Assembly (NCBI GenBank): GCA_017997515.1
Contig: JAGOEY010000066.1
Coordinates: forward strand, 1-8,348
Source of the DNA: Burkholderiaceae bacterium
GTDB lineage: Bacteria; Pseudomonadota; Gammaproteobacteria; Burkholderiales; Burkholderiaceae
Length of the DNA stretch: 8,348 nt
Reading direction: 5' to 3'
Shown here one piece after another: positions 5,630 to 8,348 of this stretch (the stretch's first letter is position 1; every line of letters starts with the position of its first letter). The notes under the pieces are model-generated. The model was not told the origin of the DNA, did not search any database, and saw nothing but the letters and a program-made list of their open reading frames with translations. A program made the position numbers and the translations under genes.

Positions 5630-7317
5630 ACAAGAGGGGTGTCAAAAGGCCCGTCGGCAGCGTGTGCAGTTTGTGCCGGGCGGAAGACCAACGAAAACGC
5701 ATTACCTTCGACCAGCCCCCGCGCGGTGTGGCGTGGAATCCGCTGGTAGGCGATGGACGCACCATGGCGTTCACACAGCTCTCGGCAAATATACAGGCCC
5801 AGCCCGCTGGAGCGGCTCTCCGACGAGAAAAACGGCTCGAACAGGTGGCGCTCCACGGTCTTTTCCAGCGGCGGGCCGTCGCTCCACACCTGCAGGCCCG
5901 CCTGCCCGTTGGTGGCCACACCGGTGGAGATCTGCAGTGAGTCGGCGTGTTTGCCGATGTAGCGCAAGGCGTTGTCGAGCAGGTTCACCAGCACACGGCG
6001 CAGGTGGTCGCTCTCAAACACCACCACACTGTCGCTGGCTTTCAGGAATGTCTGGACGTACTGTGCGGCGTTGTTGGTCTGGGCCCAGTCGTTGAACAGT
6101 GCGGTCACGTTGTCGTCCAGCACCAGCGTGTCGCCCTCGGTCTGGCCCGCCTGGTGCCGCACGCGGGCAATGTCCAGCACTTCTTCGGCGATACGCGCCA
6201 GCCGCTGGGCGTTCTGCCGCACCATCAGTGCCAGCCGTTTCTGGCCCGGGTCGGTCAGGTCTTCGTCCATCAAGGCGTTGGCCTGCATGATGGCGGCCAG
6301 CGGGTTGCGGATTTCATGCGCCACGGCGGCCGACATACGCCCCATGGCGGCCAGTTTTTCGGTGCGCAGGCGGGCTTCCATCTCCCGCAGGTCGTGCAGG
6401 AACACCACACACAAACTCTCCGCCCCTGCTTCACCCGTGGCGGTGAGCCGGGTGGTGGTGTGCAGCTTGCGCGGGCTTTGGTCGGCGGGGGTGATGGCAA
6501 TACTGGCCCGCCGCCCCCGGCCCTCGGCAAAGGTGCGGTTGGCCTGCTCCAGCAGCGGCGCCCACGCGGGGTCGGCCGTCAGCGGGAAGTGGGGGTCGGA
6601 CACCGCCGCTTCCGCGCCCAGCAGCCCCCGGGCCGACGGGTTGGCGGCGCGCACCGTGCCCTGCTGGTCCACCACCATCACCCCGTCGTCCAGGGTTTCG
6701 ATCACCAGCTCGTTCACCTGGATCTGTACCTTGGCCGCCAGCTGGCTGCGCACGGCCAGCTGTTCTTCGCGCGCCAGGCGTGACGCCAGCTGGTGCACCA
6801 GGAAGGCGAGGATGAAATAGCCCGTGCCCGTGAGTGCGGCCTGCAGAAAACGCGGCGCGCCGTCCCCGGCCAAAAACGTGGCCAGCCACCACGCATCGGC
6901 CAGCAGCAGCAGCGTGATGGCCGCCGCCGTGCCCAGCGCCATCAGCAGCGAGCCCAGCACCGACGCCAGCAGCAGGGGCAGCCCAAACAGCGGTGTGTAG
7001 TTGATGCTGCCCGACTGCATCACCTGCAGGGTTGAAAACACCAGAAGATCCAGGCCAATGGTGGGCAGCCACTGGGCCCCCAGGGTGCCCTCCTGGGTGG
7101 CAGGGCGCGCCAGCGTGCGCATCAGCACCGTGGCCACCAGGTACGCCCCCCCAATACCCAGGAACAGCTGCGCCGAGCTTTGCCCCATGGCATACGACAG
7201 CACCTGCAGCAGCAGGATGGCCACGGCCAGAATCACCCGTGCCGTCATGAAGCCGTGCCACAGCCGCGCGAACGAAGCCTCTTGGGTGGGGCTGCGGACG
7301 GGCCGCTGGATACGCAT
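5626..7317 (-). CDS. pilS: Membrane sensor histidine kinase, PilS type
   Basis: This 563-residue inner-membrane kinase should phosphorylate PilR; in Pseudomonas, PilS monitors pilin in the membrane. The N-terminal third is strongly hydrophobic, with about six membrane segments (roughly 24-44, 50-68, 84-100, 109-124, 126-148 and 160-178), as in PilS. A PAS-like region follows (about 200-310; LDDGVMVVDQQG). The kinase core has H334 in AVAHEIRNPLAA, the N box LVNLLDNALRY (N445, N449), the G1 motif WSDGPP, the F box LFEPFF and the G2 motif SSGLGLYI, so it looks active. The ATG at 7317 is chosen because upstream in-frame codons lie inside the neighbouring small gene and lack the hydrophobic pattern. 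No Shine-Dalgarno sequence stands in the 22-bp gap. Its TGA overlaps the pilR start. Confidence 0.9.
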   Translation of the reverse strand: MRIQRPVRSPTQEASFARLWHGFMTARVILAVAILLLQVLSYAMGQSSAQLFLGIGGAYLVATVLMRTLARPATQEGTLGAQWLPTIGLDLLVFSTLQVMQSGSINYTPLFGLPLLLASVLGSLLMALGTAAAITLLLLADAWWLATFLAGDGAPRFLQAALTGTGYFILAFLVHQLASRLAREEQLAVRSQLAAKVQIQVNELVIETLDDGVMVVDQQGTVRAANPSARGLLGAEAAVSDPHFPLTADPAWAPLLEQANRTFAEGRGRRASIAITPADQSPRKLHTTTRLTATGEAGAESLCVVFLHDLREMEARLRTEKLAAMGRMSAAVAHEIRNPLAAIMQANALMDEDLTDPGQKRLALMVRQNAQRLARIAEEVLDIARVRHQAGQTEGDTLVLDDNVTALFNDWAQTNNAAQYVQTFLKASDSVVVFESDHLRRVLVNLLDNALRYIGKHADSLQISTGVATNGQAGLQVWSDGPPLEKTVERHLFEPFFSSESRSSGLGLYICRELCERHGASIAYQRIPRHTARGLVEGNAFSLVFRPAQTAHAADGPFDTPLV

Positions 7318-7339
7318 GGTGGGGTGTGGCGCGGTGTGG

Positions 7340-7573
7340 CTAGCGCCCGGCTTTGGGCTTCTGGTGCTCAGGGCAGCAGAACACCCCCGAGCGCACGGCC
7401 ACCGCGTCGGTGGCCGGCAGATGGACGCCACACACCGTACAGCGCACCATGTCCTGCAGTTGCGGCGGGGCCGGTTTACGCGCCGCCTGCTGCGCACGCA
7501 AGGCCTCGCGCCGGCTGTTGCGCCAGATCCAGACGCCCGCCAGCACTGCCAAAAGAATGAGCAGGTATTTCAT
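7340..7573 (-). CDS. Small membrane-anchored Cys-rich protein, PP0621 family
   Basis: The 77-residue product begins with a single hydrophobic segment (about 3-17, MKYLLILLAVLAGVWIW), then a basic Arg/Ala/Gln stretch, then a cysteine cluster. The cluster is C45-T-V-C48 followed by C66-C67-P-E-H70, a spacing suited to binding one metal ion, probably zinc. This layout matches the uncharacterised PP0621 family found next to pilSR in many beta- and gammaproteobacteria. No function is established and I infer none beyond membrane anchoring and likely metal binding. It ends 22 bp before pilS on the same strand, so the two are probably co-transcribed. The only purine-rich stretch upstream of its ATG is a G-run supplied by the edge of repeat copy B. 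Confidence 0.8.
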   Translation of the reverse strand: MKYLLILLAVLAGVWIWRNSRREALRAQQAARKPAPPQLQDMVRCTVCGVHLPATDAVAVRSGVFCCPEHQKPKAGR

Positions 7574-7586
7574 AAGGAATGGTTCC

Positions 7587-7670
7587 CCCCCAGGCTTCGC
7601 TGCGCTCTCGCCAACCCTCTGCAGGGGGCGACACCAGCAGCCTGGCAGAGCCAGTTCCGCGGTGTCTGCT
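7587..7670. repeat. Structured intergenic repeat, copy B
   Basis: This is the second copy of the repeat at 143-235, in the same orientation. It shares the start CCCCCAGGCTTCGC (7587-7600) and the 50-bp core (7621-7670), which differs from copy A at three positions by eye. GACACC/GGTGTC and CTGGC-AGA-GCCAG pairing is preserved, and the inner loop differs by one base. The middle part is about 9 bp shorter than in copy A. It fills most of the 141-bp gap between the CcsA-like gene and the small Cys-rich gene, starting about 45 nt after the CcsA-like stop codon on the transcribed strand. Confidence 0.8.
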
Positions 7671-7714
7671 GGAAGTGAGGGACGTCACAGACACTTCGGG
7701 GGTGGTTCATCGGT

Positions 7715-8348
7715 TCATGCGCCACGGTGCAGGACAACTTCTAGTACAAAGCGCGAGCCGACATACGCCATCAACAGCAGCAGTGATCCCGCGTACAACA
7801 CCCGCACCGCCGTGCGGCCGCGCCAGCCAAAACGCGAGCGTCCCAGCAGCAACGCGGCAAACACCAGCCAGGCCAGCAGCGAAAACATGGTTTTGTGCTC
7901 CCAGCGCCAGGCGTGGCCGTACAAGGTCTCGCCAAACAGCCAGCCCGCCAGCAACGTGGCCGTCAGCAGCACAAACCCCGCCGTGGCAAAGCGGAAGGTC
8001 AGCCGCTCCAGCGTCAGCAGCGGCAGGCTGTCGTTCGAGGTGTCGGCATGGCGGATATGCCGCTCGGCGCGCATCATCAGCCAGGCGTGCACCACCGCCG
8101 CCGCAAATAGCCCGTACGACGCAATGCCCAGCGCCAGGTGCAGCGGCAGCCAGGCCGACGCCGACACATGCAGCGGTTTGCCCGGAAAAAACAAGGCCAG
8201 CAGCACCGCCGCCGCGCCCAGCAGGGCCAGCGCCCAGCGGGCTTTGAGCAGCGGGAACACCTGGCTTTCCACCGCGTACACCGTCAACACCAGCCAGGCC
8301 GTGATCGACAGGGCGGGCGCAAACCCGAATTGGGGCGCGCCGCCCAGC
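7715..8348 (-). CDS. Cytochrome c assembly (CcsA/YpjD-like) inner-membrane protein, N-terminus beyond the window
   Basis: About 210 C-terminal residues are visible and the frame stays open to the right edge, so the start lies outside. The protein is highly hydrophobic with several membrane segments. Recognisable stretches include FGFAPALSITAWLVLTVYAVE near the edge, LPLHLALGIASYGLFAAAVVHAW with a histidine, and WEHKTMFSLLAWLVFAALL with another conserved histidine before the last two segments. These belong to the CcsA/YpjD branch of the cytochrome c assembly family, whose CcsA members handle haem for c-type cytochrome maturation. The role of the YpjD branch is less clear, so haem handling is inferred. 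The gene points toward PP0621-pilS-pilR, and the group may share a transcript across the 141-bp gap. Confidence 0.85.
   Translation of the reverse strand, partial: LGGAPQFGFAPALSITAWLVLTVYAVESQVFPLLKARWALALLGAAAVLLALFFPGKPLHVSASAWLPLHLALGIASYGLFAAAVVHAWLMMRAERHIRHADTSNDSLPLLTLERLTFRFATAGFVLLTATLLAGWLFGETLYGHAWRWEHKTMFSLLAWLVFAALLLGRSRFGWRGRTAVRVLYAGSLLLLMAYVGSRFVLEVVLHRGA

Noticed and set aside
5947..6820. Two overlapping plus-strand frames of about 280 codons opposite pilS
   Set aside because: Both are antisense to the kinase core and PAS region, resemble no family, and cannot both be real.
7318..7497. Upstream extension of PilS by 60 residues
   Set aside because: The extension lies within the small Cys-rich gene, is Arg/Pro/Cys-rich and unlike the PilS N-terminus, and the ATG at 7317 gives the usual length.

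Overview
The window reads as chromosomal DNA of a betaproteobacterium of the order Burkholderiales, most likely family Comamonadaceae (Rhodoferax/Acidovorax-like). The basis is high G+C, the character of the encoded proteins, and the gene order ccsA-like - PP0621-like - pilS - pilR - ampD - nrdA - nrdB. No sequence search was possible, so the taxonomy is inference. Every gene I can support lies on the minus strand, so transcription runs from high to low coordinates. The long plus-strand reading frames are antisense shadows of high-GC genes.

In transcription order, the right edge (7715-8348) holds the C-terminal part of a CcsA/YpjD-type cytochrome c assembly membrane protein. A short spacer follows with one copy of an approximately 90-bp structured repeat (7587-7670). 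Next come a small membrane-anchored, Cys-rich PP0621-like protein (7340-7573), the PilS sensor kinase (5626-7317), the PilR sigma-54 response regulator (4166-5629) and the cytosolic amidase AmpD (3595-4182). pilS and pilR overlap by an ATGA junction, and pilR and ampD overlap by 17 bp, so these three genes look translationally coupled. PilS/PilR is the pair that controls type IV pilin transcription in other proteobacteria, but no pilus structural gene is in the window. AmpD recycles peptidoglycan.

A gene-free stretch (3264-3594) separates ampD from nrdA. It holds a strong stem-loop about 40 bp past ampD and the nrdA control region. That control region has two NrdR-box-like 16-mers exactly 32 bp apart, a possible -10 between them, and a leader with an 8-bp hairpin and a 14-codon mini-ORF. 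nrdA (333-3263) encodes a long class Ia ribonucleotide reductase large subunit with two ATP-cone-like modules, the second apparently degenerate. A 301-bp spacer holding the second copy of the repeat (143-235) and a possible secondary promoter leads to the first ten codons of nrdB at the left edge.

The deoxynucleotide supply genes therefore appear controlled at two levels: NrdR-type repression at the promoter and allosteric ATP/dATP sensing in the enzyme. I see no tRNA, rRNA, CRISPR array, insertion sequence or phage gene, and no clear unprecedented system. The most distinctive non-coding signals are the paired intergenic repeat and the nrdA leader.
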